From positions 403,501-467,500 of the forward strand of contig WPIO01000035.1 of NCBI GenBank assembly GCA_009760855.2: a stretch of 64,000 bases of DNA. Direction: 5' to 3'. This DNA is from Cristatella mucedo. Taxonomy: Eukaryota; Bryozoa; Phylactolaemata; Cristatellidae. Position 1 is the first letter of the stretch. Each line of letters starts with the position of its first letter. Positions 10,856 to 22,529 of this stretch are shown here, piece by piece. The translations under genes and the position numbers were made by a program. Below the pieces are notes generated by a model. It made no database searches. It was not told where the DNA came from and saw nothing but the letters and a program-made list of their open reading frames with translations.

Positions 10856-11633
10856 TAAGTAAATTAGGGTTAAAATTCGGGCTTGTTTAGATAAGGATAC
10901 CACGTCTAAGTTGGTCCATGCATTCGCGACATCTCGTCTCGACTTCTGCAACTCACTGCTTACTGGCCTACAGGCATGTGCGATCAAGCGATTGCAGCTG
11001 GTGCAAAACTCTGCAGCTAGGCTTGTCTGTCGTGAGCGTCGCAGCTGCCACATTACACCACTTCTCGCCGACCTGCACTGGCTACCAGTCAAGCAACAGA
11101 TTGACTTCAAGGTTTTGTCGCTCACTTTTAGGTCCCTTCATTCTATGGCTCCAGCCTATCTGTCAGATATACTACCCCATCAGGCCAAGCATCGTACCAC
11201 CCGCTTTTCGGAATCCAACAGTCTACAAATACCTCATACAAACCTTAAATTCTTTGGAGACCGTGCATTTAGTTCGTATGCTCCCAAAGCCTGGAACTCT
11301 CTCCCGACCTGCGTCAGAACATCCCCTGACTTGACCACATTTAAAAGGAACCTAAAAACACACCTATTTAGGACAGCATTTGGTGGGTCCCTGTGATTCG
11401 TCCTTGATGTGCTTATGCGTGCTGACACTGTGCATGCTGCCACTAACGACATTTGCATGCTGACCCTGTGCATGTCACCCCTAACCATGTTATTCATTTT
11501 GTTTGTTTTTCAAGCATGATTTTACTTACCATTCAATTGCATTTCCCTTTGCAGCAAATGTAAAGCGCCTAGAAAAAGATTACGTTCTCTGAGGGCGCTT
11601 TATCAAGTACATTATTGTTATTATTATTATTAG
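10856..11633 (+). mobile_element. Young L2-A 3' fragment with intact C-terminal frame
   Basis: A 5'-truncated copy that keeps an uninterrupted frame of 161 codons at 10911-11396. It contains FATSRLDFCNSLL, LQLVQNSAARLVCRERRS, LHWLPVKQQIDFKVLSL, APKAWNSLPTCVRTSPDL and LKTHLFRTAF. This is the usual C-terminal segment after the RT domain of L2/CR1 ORF2. The 3' end is AAGCGCCTAGAAAAAGATTA then GGGCGCTTTATCAAGT and (ATT)n. From about 11190 it is almost identical to 37427-37830. It lacks EN and RT, so it is not autonomous. Confidence 0.85.
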
Positions 11634-12265
11634 GGTGATTCATCGACGACTGGGTATTTCTTGCGGAATTAATGCCCTGTCGCTGATCGGCTCCTGTGAC
11701 TCTTGTCTGCAGATGTGGCTGCCGGTACATCCGGCACAGTTTCTCTGTCCTGTTCGCTTGGTTCAACTTTCTCTTTTATCTGTACGATTGCTGTCGTCTT
11801 TCCCGGGCGTTCGGTGAGGCTAACACGGACAATTAATATGAGGCATATTGATGGAAAGCGTATAGAGCGTTAGCCAGTTGTGGCACTCAGAAGTGCACCC
11901 AAATAGAGTTAAGATTTTCCATCTATGCCGTAGAAAATTTGAAACTAGCGTTTTTAAATACTTGTTTCGACGATAAACCTATATTTTTTTATCAACTTAG
12001 CAATGCATGAACCTGGGATCTTGTGATCATTTTATCGATCCTACGATGCCTGTCAGACACAGCGGGAGTTCATTCTTTCAGACTATCCACAAATTAAAAA
12101 ATAAGATCAGCTGATTCAACAACTGTATTTGCGTATCGGCATCTGAGCCTTATCTGATGTTTGCTATAAAGACGCTGAACTGAATGAGAATGCTGAAGTG
12201 AGCTATGCAGTGCCCACCTTACTGCTTCAGGAGAGCCAGAATTCTTGCGGCCAGAACTATTGATT

Positions 12266-12267
<2 letters not shown>
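11634..12267. other. Unassigned sequence
   Basis: No supported gene or recognised repeat between the L2 tail and the (AG)n array. Confidence 0.4.

Positions 12268-12344
<77 letters not shown>
12268..12344. repeat. (AG)n microsatellite
   Basis: Uninterrupted AG dinucleotide array of about 77 bp. The Glu/Arg and Ser/Leu frames across it are artefacts. Confidence 0.98.
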
Positions 12345-12348
<4 letters not shown>

Positions 12349-15063
12349 TAGCCTCCTGCTGCTGCTGCCACCTGTTGGGGCTCGTGGCTCTACGGGGGTA
12401 ACGTTGCTGCCTGGATTTCCTAGGGAGTGACAGCTGCGCTGGCAACCCAAGAGCATGCAGCTGCCGGAAATTCCGGCCGAGCTTGGAACGTAAACACCGT
12501 GTTGCTCCCGTGAACCTGTATCGAGTGAAATCATTCGTCGGCCTGTGGAGAGAGTTGGTAAGAAAAACAGGTATCGGCAGTAAGATAGCGTGGATGGCAA
12601 TGGGGGGGGGGGTTATAGGCCGGCACGGAACCAACGGCTTCTGACAAAATGAGTGACCGTCGATGGATGCACTGCCCTAGCGAAGCACTGTCACCGCTGT
12701 CTTTACGGTATGCCCACTGTCACAGCTGCTTTCCCAGGTGACAGGCAGGCTGAGAGTTCGTGCTACCAACCACGCCGCTGGCCCTAGGTCGATGGAAGTA
12801 CCTGCATGCAGCCGATCATTGCAATTTACTACCTTCAGGTGCACAGGTGCAGCCAGGATTAAGCCGAAGATGGACCTGACCTTGGCATTGACATGGGCCC
12901 CTTTTTCTAGCTTACGTTCAGTTGGTTCACGTTCAGAAAGACGTTGCGACAGCCCGATAGGGTTTTCAGGACTAACCTACCGAGGCCTGAGTGGACTGAT
13001 GATGGCTCGAATGCACTGCAGCATTCGGGTAAGCTTAGTCACGACGAGCATGCTACGGTCGCGATCGGCAACTGTGAATAGACCTGCTCGAATATAGCCC
13101 CGCGGTATGATCTCGGAAAGCTGCAGGCTGCATGGACCCGGCGCAGGCTGCTCGGCGCTTAGCAGACGCCTCATTATTCTCACTCACTACAGATAGTGTT
13201 CTTCCGAGAAACGGCAGGTTCGGCTGTGTGCCACGTGTGTGCCACGTGATCGTCGAGCCTTCGGCAATCTCGCCATTCGGTTGATGCGATGCGATTCACG
13301 CACTCTAGGGGTGGTGGCGGCTGCATTGCTGTCGAGCTTCGGCGCTGTCTGCTTCCAAAGGCTGCTGCTGCACACACCGGGCATTGTCGCGTGCGCGAAT
13401 CTCGGAGATGGGGGCGTGTCCGTCCGAGAGCGTCTTCTCTCGGCTCCTCCTGCGCGAGCGAGAGCAGCAGTCGACGCTTGCTCGTCTGCGTGCACGAAGT
13501 GATTTCTTTGGTAGTGCACGCTGAAGTGCTCATGATGGAAACCAGGCCGATAAAGATTTATTGACCGGCCGGCAGCAAAGTACGCTGCATTGGGTCGAGT
13601 GCGCATTTATGATTACATCAAGTATTGCATTTATACGGATATATGTGATATAATTATAGAGCTACGGCAATAATGTATTTATTATACCGATAGGCATAAT
13701 AGAAGTGATGCTGATATGAGAGTACATGCATTGTTCAGCACGAAATGACAACAACCAAACTGAGGGATGCGTCTCTCAGGTGCCCACTTCCGGCACTCAC
13801 TAAGTACAGCACGTATTATTACATCTTCCCCATATATATAAAGTATAAACGCATATTTTCATCGCTGGCCTAGAAAATCCGCGAACAAGGGGAATCGAGA
13901 CAAAATCACAAACATCGCCAAGTATTGTGAAATCGATGCCAAACATTTTTACCTGCAAGTGGCATTAATATGAGGAAAAAATACATCAAAAAATGCAACA
14001 CGATTTATAGGAAACCGCCACTTCCGTTAGCGTACTGGGCACGAAAAGCTGGTGGAGTGAACTTGTTTGGCTGTGCTCCGTCTGCACACAAATGAAAGCC
14101 TAGATTGACGCGTGGCCAAACTTCCGCGATAGAAAACGTGTAGGACATTAACCCATTCTTTGGAAGCCCTTCCGGAACCCCATCACTGCAGTCTAGCCAA
14201 GACAGACCCACGTGTAACTTGGAATTAAACGAGTGCGCACGCATGCCTTTGAGCTCTGCGAATAGTCGGCTGCCTCGGTGGCAGTGCGGCCTGCTGTCCG
14301 CCTGACCGCTCATGGTTGAACGGGTACCTAAGATAGATATACAGGATACACTTGGCCGGTCCGTAACCAAGTCTCTCACTCGATAGTTGTACGACTTCCA
14401 GTTGCGAGCTCGACGTCATTTTCATTTCTCGTTTGATCCTCTTGCCCAAGCATATCGTCCCCTCTAGTTTTCTTTGGCTTTCGGAAGACAGCGAAAGGCC
14501 TGGCTTAGAACTGGAACACGTGCACGTACAGCAAACATTCGCCCGCCTCGGCGGCTGTGCCGTGCACTGCTTCGTCGTTGCAAATCTTTGCGTTGTAGCC
14601 AACTTGAAGCCTTCGCTGTGCCTGTGCGCGACCAAGTGGACTTTCGCCAGCACGAGCCTCTTGCAAACCCTGGTTAAACGAACAACCCGTGGCCGATGTA
14701 CCTGAATGTTTGGTCAGCAGGGGGTGCTGCCAGCAATTTCCCGCAAGATCACAAGCCTTGAACATTGCCGAACACCAGCTAAAATAAGCGAGTTTTTTGT
14801 TTTACTTTGATCGACGTCATTTGTTCGTCCACACTTCTTCCGAGTTACATCGCAAATCAATTGCTGTCAGTTCACTCACAAGTTGCACATGCAAATTATG
14901 CTGAAGCAGCTCGGTTCTGAAAATGCCGTGGTTGAATTAAGGCCCGAATGAAAACCAGGATCGCTTTCAGTTCGATCTGTCCAGAGACTCGATCAGACTT
15001 CATCGGCGACAATTACTTCACTCAGCGATCGTTTCCCTGAAGCTTAAGTAGGCAGCAACTTGT

Positions 15064-15065
<2 letters not shown>
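12345..15065. other. Unassigned sequence
   Basis: No gene could be supported. 13200-13550 is GC-rich with overlapping frames on both strands and two CCACGTG E-box-like sites near 13230-13250. 13600-14000 is AT-rich. Minus-strand frames of 124 and 142 codons at 14005-14653 overlap each other and show no recognised domain. Confidence 0.4.

Positions 15066-15110
<45 letters not shown>
15066..15110. repeat. (AG)n microsatellite
   Basis: Perfect AG array of 45 bp. Confidence 0.98.
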
Positions 15111-15111
<1 letters not shown>

Positions 15112-15847
15112 AATAGACTACGTATTTTGCAGCATCGGCTACTTCAGCGTTCTTGACTGGCCCGTCACAGTCAATGCGTGCGATCGTTCTCTTCTTATTT
15201 CTCGTGACTTTGCAGACCTTGCATGCTCATTGACAGAGGACTGACAGCTGAGTCCAGGCTGGAACACGTGAACCGAGATGCTTGAACTTTTTGGCTCGTA
15301 CGACGAGTGCAATACAAGAAATCGTTTCGAGGTCTTTCACGAAACGTACTTCCAAATACTCAGCAGGGGGGATAGTCAGCCTAAGGCACTGCTTCGAATG
15401 AGAGTGGCAGCCTCGTTAGTCACTTGCATGGCAACCGAGCTTCGAGCCGAGGCGATTTGGCTCTGAGAGACATGCTATGAAAGCCTGGGGATTTTCCGGG
15501 TGAAGGCGTGGTCCTACTGTCTATAGCCAACAAGGAAGCATGTTCGAGAAGCCTTTGTCTGTCCCTCTTAACTTCCGGGTAGCTCTTGAAACATGCTTCC
15601 GGCACGGGGCTGTGCTCAGTATGGGGCTTAGCAAAGCAACTTGTGACTGGCTGATTTAAAACACCGTCCACAGCTCCACAGGGCCAGCCAGAGGTGGAGC
15701 TGTGGGTGCTGCACCTAGCATTGTTTGCCAGATGCATGCTGGCTGAAGCCGGCTTCTTGCGATTCCGAGTACTTTCAATCAGCAACTAATCCAAGAATCC
15801 AATGAGATTATGGCTTCCGAACTGCTGGGTGTGGCTGCGAGAAGCCG
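15111..15847. other. Unassigned sequence
   Basis: No supported gene. Frames are short and occur on both strands. Confidence 0.4.
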
Positions 15848-15906
15848 GCTTGCTGGAGCTTGCTGGAGCTTGCTGGAGCTTGCTGGAGCTTGCTGGAGCT
15901 TGCTGG
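15848..15906. repeat. Tandem decamer TGCTGGAGCT x5
   Basis: Five perfect copies of TGCTGGAGCT from 15851 to 15900 with partial units on both sides. The period is 10, not a multiple of 3. The minus-strand frame across it (APASSSKLQQ repeats) is a by-product. Confidence 0.95.
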
Positions 15907-17540
15907 TGATGCAGTATCTGGCAGTGCTTCGGGCAGCCTCCGGGTATCAGCCTCACTAAGCCAGCACGTCCATCACGATAGCAATACAGCCCTTCGGCAG
16001 ACCTAGTTGGCCAACTGTTCTTTAGCCGATGCTGAATACTTGCTGTGGACTGACTTCTATAGACAGCAGCCATTGAACTAGTTCTTGGGCTGAGCCAATA
16101 GCTGTCACTTTGGGGACTCAATCGTGCCAATCATTCGAACGAACGAGTTTGGCTTCGCAAGGTTCTCATTGCAAGCGTACGCGAACCTGATTGGTGGATG
16201 GTTCGGAGTACACAGAACAAGTGTGCACCACTGGCACGCCCATTATCCGGTGATACCAGCAGTGAGCCTTTTGGGGGGGGGCGGGCGGCTCTTCTGGAGA
16301 AGCCATAGGTGCACCGAATGGGGGAGATGGACCCTGCCCCCTCCTGGGCTGGCAGCCCTGTTTTGCTTGCCTCTGGCAAGATCGAGATCAGCAGACCCAC
16401 TAGTTGGCTCCATTTTACGGTGAGTGACCAGCATCAAGAATATTTACTTCCAAAGACATTCCGGAGCCCGATGTAGTGCACCACAGTTTCAACGAGCTCT
16501 GTACGCAATTTCCACCCGGGTAATGGCGAACCACTGCGACGAAGCTGCTCCGAGCTGCTGCTTTCTCCTTCCCGGTGAGCTTGGAAAATGTATTGCAATC
16601 GAAGGTCTTCACTACCAGTTGTCCGGCGGCAAAGGTGCAGGCCCCGACCTTCACCTGAGACAGCTTTGGGAAGAGGTTTCGAAGCCGTTTAGCAGGTGCC
16701 GACTCCTTATCTAGATTTGCATCGAGTGTTGTTCACAAGGCCCAATCTTATATCATCTGCACCTTCCGGGTGTCCACCAGTTTCTCCCGGTCGACATTGC
16801 TGTTTGCCACACAGAACTCGCTCCAATTTGGTTACTCTTTCTGGCGAATGTGTACGGGAGGGGCAGCTCCTGCTGTCTAAAAGGCATGCATGGCAGAAAA
16901 ACTAAATAAAAGTGCCTTAGAGACCCGTCAGGAATGCCACTATTTTGAATTATCTGATGATCCAGACGAACTCATCATGCATTAAGGTGTCCAGCAAGGT
17001 TTTGGTGCTGTTGTAATTCGGTTTGAGGAGATGTCAGAGGAAGAGACTGGTACTGAAGAGAGACCACAACCATCGTGCACTTTCTTGCACTTCACCATGA
17101 ATAACCTTCGATGCATACACGTGAACCTTATAAAGTCGCTGTTTGAGTCATCAATGTTGCATAAAAAGGAGTCACAATAGGATTTCAAAGTGGAATCTAC
17201 CTATACCTAAGATTTATTTATTTACTTATTTATTTATAGTCTTTCGAAGATCCCAAAGCTAAAGGCAGTAGTAGCTTGGAGAGCTTGAAAGAACTATAAA
17301 CTTCCATGCACCCAAAGAGCTTCAGATAGCTATCAATTTACCAATTTCCAAATACAGCCTTTGGTTTCCGCCACCGATGTGGACTATAGTCTTTCATAGC
17401 AATGGATCCTGAGACTGAAGTCATCAAGACGGGCTTCGCTTCTGCATCTAGCGGCCGATCTATTCGAGGCTACAGAAATCACCTGGAACCCGAATTAATG
17501 GCACCTATTCATTGACAGTTTATTCAGAAGCCTTAAATTA
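15907..17540. other. Mostly unassigned; possible old coding relic at 16.4-16.7 kb
   Basis: No complete gene. On the minus strand, 16655-16480 encodes GACTFAAGQLVVK followed by FSKLTGKEKAAARSSFVAVV and RHYPG. This resembles a plus-strand peptide at 20.43-20.55 kb, and its first part resembles a minus-strand peptide near 44.44 kb. It may be an unrecognised repeat family. The rest holds only short frames in several phases. Confidence 0.35.
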
Positions 17541-18480
17541 AGATAATAATAATAACAACAACAGATTCGTTCAGAACCCTCAGTGAACTTGAATCTCTTT
17601 CTAGGCACTTTCATGCACTAAAATGAAAGCATGTCAATATGGTAACTAATAATACGCGTGGTGTCAGCACACATAACCAGACAAAGAACAGTTTATATAT
17701 GAACCCGGCACATGCTGTGAGGATTCGTTGCGTTTTTAGCCTCTTTTAAAATGTCGTCAAGTCATAGGATCTCGTGACGTTAGCCGGGAGTGAGTATCAG
17801 GCTTTGGGAGCACGGAACTAAATTCGCAGTCTCCAAAGGATTTGACGTCGGTTCGAAGCACAACTACAAACGACTCGAATCAGAAGAGGGGCCAGGATGT
17901 CCGGCCTTAATACGAAGCAGTTCCGATAGGCAGGCAGGCAGGCAGGCAGGGGAAAGAGAATGACTGGCATCAGAAAGTGATTGGAAAAAAAACTTTAAAG
18001 TCAATGAGCTGCTTGATGGGGAAAGCCAGTGCAAGTCGGTGAGAAGCAGTGAAATAGAGCAACTGCAACGCCCATGGCAGCAACCAGCAGCAGCCTATCT
18101 GTAGAAGTGTATCTGTGTACCAGCAGCAGCCTATCTGTAGAATTTTTGATGAACTGTGAGCACCTGCTTGCACAGACCGACAAGAAGAGGACTGAGTAAT
18201 GAGTTGCAGAAGTCAGGACGGAACGTCACAAATGCACGGGCCAACTCAGATGTCGGATGTTGGTCTAAACAGGACGAACTTTTTAATGTTGGGTTGCTGA
18301 AAGTAGGCAGACTTGACTGAGGAGCTGGTGCGGTCGTCTAGCGAAAGGTTGCTTGGGAACGGGACATCCAGAGTCCGTGCAGATGCTACGTGAGATATGC
18401 TGGCCCGGGCCACTTTGAGGGTTAGGTTTTCTAATTTCCGAGTAGCACTCGGTTCGAAGAAAGCCGTGCAGCTTCACAAG
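17541..18480 (-). mobile_element. L2-A LINE 3' copy, antisense
   Basis: Starts with an (AAT)n tail near 17543, then the reverse complement of the L2-A 3' hairpin region (GAATCTCTTTCTAGGCAC). Upstream on the minus strand lie the C-terminal ORF2 parts, including the sequence for the SFGD and AFSSVLPKPDTHS-like segments, HFSPTCTGFPHQA and the region before it. A 24-bp segment is duplicated with a period of 36 bp at 18083 and 18119. Several frameshifts. Confidence 0.7.
17929..17950. repeat. (GGCA)n microsatellite
   Basis: Short tetranucleotide array of GGCA units lying within the antisense L2 copy. Confidence 0.9.
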
Positions 18481-18679
18481 AGGACAAAGTACCCATCTCT
18501 CCCTACGGCTCCTACTCTGTGCACCATAGAGAAGACTACACCAGCGTCACGATATTGCTGAGTGCCCTGAAGTATGGCAAATATGGCTGGCAGGTCATTG
18601 AGTACTTCAAAATGCTGACATTCCTGATGGGCCTCCAAACGGTTTCCTAAAGTTTCCTTGTTTTATTTGCCAGAGGGAC

Positions 18680-20215
18680 AGACGGCACACTAGGTGCACT
18701 TTTACGAAAAGATCTGGCCACAGCAGTGGACCAATTTCTCTGCAGGGAAGAACATCAGGGTTCAAGCGACAGCCTCCACTGAAACTGCTCTCCTCCGTGT
18801 TAACAATTACATTCTACGCGGCAACGATGGCGGGAATGTCACTGCCCTAGATCCAATAGATCTGTCAGCTGCCTTCGACACCATTGATCACGATGTTCTA
18901 CTTTTGAACGATTGAGAACAACGATCGGTGTGGCAGACAAAGCACTGGCGTGGTTTAAATCGTACTTCCGCACTCGCGAAATGAAGTCGAGCTTGAAATC
19001 GGTCTTATTGTGTTCAACCCGTGTCGTGTGCGGTCAGGTCTCACACACGAGACCTGTTACCTGTGGAGTCCCTCAAGGGTCTGTACTGGGTCCCTTGCTG
19101 TTCTCCATTTATACTCAACCTCTGGGAAAAGTGATTAAGACCCATGGAATAGGATATCACTTCTATGCTGGCGATACTCAGTTGTATTTGTAATTCAAAC
19201 CGTCCTAATCTGCTGCAGCAACTGAGAAACTGAATGCTTGCCTTGCCGACATTCGATCCTGGATGTCGGAAAACTTTTTGAAACTAAATGACGATAAAAC
19301 CGAACTGCTGCTCATAGGACACCCTAAAGCGTGTGGCTGGATTAAAAGGCTTTGTTCTTCTAATGGGTGATGCTGTTGTGCGACCATCGCCACGTGCTCG
19401 AAATTTAGGTGTCGTTTTCGACAACTGCCTCAATTTGAAAAGCTTCATTCAGAAAACTGCTTCTACAGCTAGCCATCACATCCGATCCGTATCCAAGATT
19501 GAGAGCTGTCTTCGACAGTGGCTTGAAAAAATTGCACTAGCTCCTTAGTTCTGTCTCGGCTTGATTATTGCTATTCCCTTTTGGTTGGGCCACCAAAGAA
19601 AGCAACGAGGCCACTGCAGCTGACTATGAATATGGCTGCAAGGCTAGTCTTCAAACCCCAGCGGTTTGAGCACGTGTCTCTTTTGCTGAAAGAGCTAGGA
19701 TGGTTGCCAGTTGAGCAACGGATACAGATCAAAGATCTCACGCTGACCCACAAGGCCCGCCAAGGCTTGGTTCCTTCGTATCTAGCTGAACTGCTGCACC
19801 GGTTTCAGCCTCTTTGCGCCCTCAGGTCCTGCCCTGACAATAAATTAGCTGTTCCATTCCTCAGCTTATAGACCGTTGGCGACAGAAGCTTTAGCTCTGC
19901 AGGTCCTAGACTGTGGAACTCGCTTCCACAACTCTTACGCAACGACAACTACTCTTCTGCTGCCAACTATGGCTCATCCTTTTCAGCGGTCCTGAGCTGC
20001 TACTTCCAGCTACTCACTACCTCAACTGCTCTCGTGACTCTGCTACGCCTCCCACTTTCTCTTTGTTGCATGAGACGAAGTCTGCTGGCTACCGAATGCG
20101 TACTGAAAGCTGCCTAGGCTGTGAGTGGGCTATACAAAACTCTCCTGCGAAACACCCACATAGTCTTTATGACTTTGTGGAGTTACAGACGGAGATACAT
20201 ACATACATCATTAAG
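18680..20215 (+). mobile_element. L2-B LINE copy: RT palm to 3' end
   Basis: Reverse transcriptase motifs in order: STETALLRVNN, IDLSAAFDTIDHDVLL, ALAWFKSYFRTR, CGVPQGSVLGPLLFSIYTQP and GYHFYAGDTQLYL. The last box should be YADD, and its first Asp codon is changed to Gly. Next come RSWMSENFLKLNDDKTELLL, RNLGVVFDNCLNL, a C-terminal WLPVEQRIQIKDLTL segment and SYLAELLHRF. The 3' end differs from L2-A: it runs through TGACTTTGTGGAGTTACAGACGG into GATACATACATACA. Stops and frameshifts split the frame. The family is L2/CR1 clade by motif content but distinct from L2-A in sequence and tail. Confidence 0.85.
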
Positions 20216-21428
20216 TGGGAGCCGCTGGTAGACCGTAGGATGGCTCTGATGCCACCACTGCGTGTCCGGTTAGTCCTTGTCGTGCAATTTGTCAAGGCTG
20301 CAGACGTTGAGTCGGCAGCAAGTTTTGAGTACCTCTCACTGTGTCCTTCGCACAGCAACAGTTCGCAGGCAACAGTTGAAGCAGCGCAACTTCGTTGAAC
20401 CACAGATAAAGAAGATCGCAGAGTGTGACGAACTCGACAACAAGCTGAGCAGGAAAGAATGCATGGCTCGAAACGGTTTTGTTGCAACGGTCCACCACTT
20501 TCCGCGAAGTCACGAGGCTGAAAACTATGAGCAGCTGTGGTTCAGGCAGTTTCACTCGGAGCTAAAATGCGATGCAGGATGCCCCTCAAAGTCCTTATCC
20601 TCGGTGCTCAACCTGAAAAAGTCAACGAGAACATGAGAGCTCACTCGGAGGATCACAGTGAGCTCTTTCGCCAAGATATGCTGGACTCAATAAACGTCCT
20701 TACCGAGGACAGTATAGTGAAAACGTGACTGGGAACTATGCTTGGGGGCTGCGTCGAGAAAGCGATTTGCAGCGCAGCCGTAAATGCAGACCGTCTGCTC
20801 ATTTCCGAACCCGTCCGAGTGTTCATTTTTGTATGACTTGAGAGTAAATACATGTTAATTTTGATTCATTTGCTGTGCTGCTCTCTCTCTCTCTCTCTCT
20901 CTCTCTCTAATTAAATATGAACGCTGCAAATATATACTGTTCCGCTTGTACATATTAGTCAATATAAATACGTTCAATTTAAATAAGTAAATAAATAGAT
21001 ATATAAATACACATATCCGCTTTTAAACAGCACTCTGCTTCGGCGAATATTTCGCGGCGTAGTCGAGGAGCTGGCATCAGAGGAAAGCCCTCAGCAACGC
21101 ATCCTCTTTGCGCCTTCTCGCTCCTTGACAACGACTCGAAGCCTGTCCAATTGAATTGGGCGCACTCCGGCAAGGGTCGTCGCCGGGCAGCAATAGGTTT
21201 GGACCCGTCGCGTCGGGTTCTCTCTTCTATTTTGCGGAGCGTTCCAACGACTGCATTTGATAAACATTTCGTCGTCTGCGTCTAGATGACTGTCGAGTTT
21301 GCACGACTCGCGCCCCTGGATTCGAAGGTCTTGAGTATACACTCTCCAAGACGGCGCGCTGCAATCTTGTACGTTCGCAACGCTTCGACAACCCGTTGGG
21401 GTACTCAGTGCTAAATTAAATCCGTCCG
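20216..21428. other. Unassigned; possible coding relic at 20.4-20.6 kb
   Basis: The plus-strand frame at 20277-20636 contains DELDNKLSRKECMARNGF then VATVHHFPRSHEAENYEQLW, which resembles the minus-strand peptide at 16.5 kb. No family is recognised. A (CT)n array lies at 20881-20908. The remainder shows nothing. Confidence 0.35.
20881..20908. repeat. (CT)n microsatellite
   Basis: Perfect CT array of 28 bp. Confidence 0.95.
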
Positions 21429-21826
21429 GCGTTCGCTACTTTACTTTCTAGCGGCGCCCGCTCAGTATTTTGAAATAAACGCCGGAGAAATCCGAAGACG
21501 GTTCTGGCGCTTGGAAAGCTTGCGGCAACGGGTGAGAGAGCGTTACGGCCTGCGACGGCCGCCCTTCCGCTAGCCGCCGCCGCCCAGCCTCGACTGGGCC
21601 GCACATGTGCTGGGGGCGGGGGGGGGGACTGGACCGCGAGCGTGCCGCCCGAGTCGGCCTGAGCCATAATCGATCTTAGGGCGGCGGCGACGGCGGCTGA
21701 GGCGCCGTAATCCCGCGCCCTCTCCCCAGTGCGCAGGTGCGACGTGGGCGAAGCCGCTGCTCGCCGCCATTGTGGGCATTCGTGCCTCGCGCCACCCAAA
21801 GCTGCTCGCTGCCTCCTGGTCTTAAC

Positions 21827-21828
<2 letters not shown>

Positions 21829-21920
<92 letters not shown>

Positions 21921-21939
21921 GAGCGAGAGAGAGAGAGAG
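21829..21939. repeat. (AG)n microsatellite
   Basis: AG array of about 110 bp with two GC interruptions near its 3' end. It lies in the GC-rich block. The long Ser/Leu minus-strand frame (21416-21949) is created by it. Confidence 0.97.
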
Positions 21940-22269
21940 GCGCTTGCACTCGACGGGCTATAGTCCTGCGGCGATAGGTAGGCGACTCCTCTTTGAGCCA
22001 GCCGCGTGCACTTTACCCTACGCCCTTCGCCTGCCTGAGAAAGTACGTCGCGTAACGCTAAGGCCTTCGGCGGCGGTGCTGTTTTCGCAGCGCGTAATCG
22101 CAATAAATCGTAATAAATCAATATAGACATAGATATAAATAGTATAAATAAATATATAATAAATGTTGGTTGTGAAAGGGAGCTGTCGTCGAGGCCTGGA
22201 GCGTGGAGGCGATCGACTAGCTACCGTCACTCACCCCTTCCCCGGTCCCGCTAAACAGCGGCCACGTTG

Positions 22270-22428
22270 TATCCTTTTACTTTCTCGTCTTAGTATGATA
22301 ATTGTATGCTTTTGCATGCTCGCATTGGCAAGACACCTTGCTTTTCAATAACTACTGTACATTTCTTTACCTGCAGCGAAATGAAAAGTGCCCGAACAGA
22401 CAAGTTCTCTTGGGGCGCCGTAGGAAAT
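22270..22428 (+). mobile_element. L2/SINE-1-type tail, plus strand
   Basis: Ends in AAGTTCTCTTGGGGCGCC then GTAGG and (AAT)n, matching the shared L2-A/SINE-1 3' end. Preceding sequence (GCAGCGAAATGAAAAGTGCC) resembles the L2-A 3' untranslated part. Boundaries are uncertain. Confidence 0.5.
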
Positions 22429-22512
22429 AATAATAATAATAATAATACACCTGATTAAGCGCCCTCGAAGAACTCAAATCTCTTTCTAGGCGCTTAACAT
22501 TGTATTATCGTT
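22429..22512 (-). mobile_element. L2-A tail fragment, antisense
   Basis: (AAT)n followed by the reverse complement of the L2-A 3' end (TTAAGCGCCCTCGAAGAACT, then CTCTTTCTAGGCGCTTA). It shares the (AAT)n tract with the plus-strand tail just upstream, so the two tails meet end to end. Confidence 0.75.
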
Positions 22513-22529
22513 ATTATTAACATCGCCGC

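Noticed and set aside
15848-15906. CRISPR-like direct repeats
   Set aside because: Units are contiguous 10-mers without spacers, in a eukaryotic context.
21416-21949. 177-codon minus-strand Ser/Leu-rich frame
   Set aside because: Created by the (AG)n array and GC-rich flanks; overlapped by plus-strand frames.
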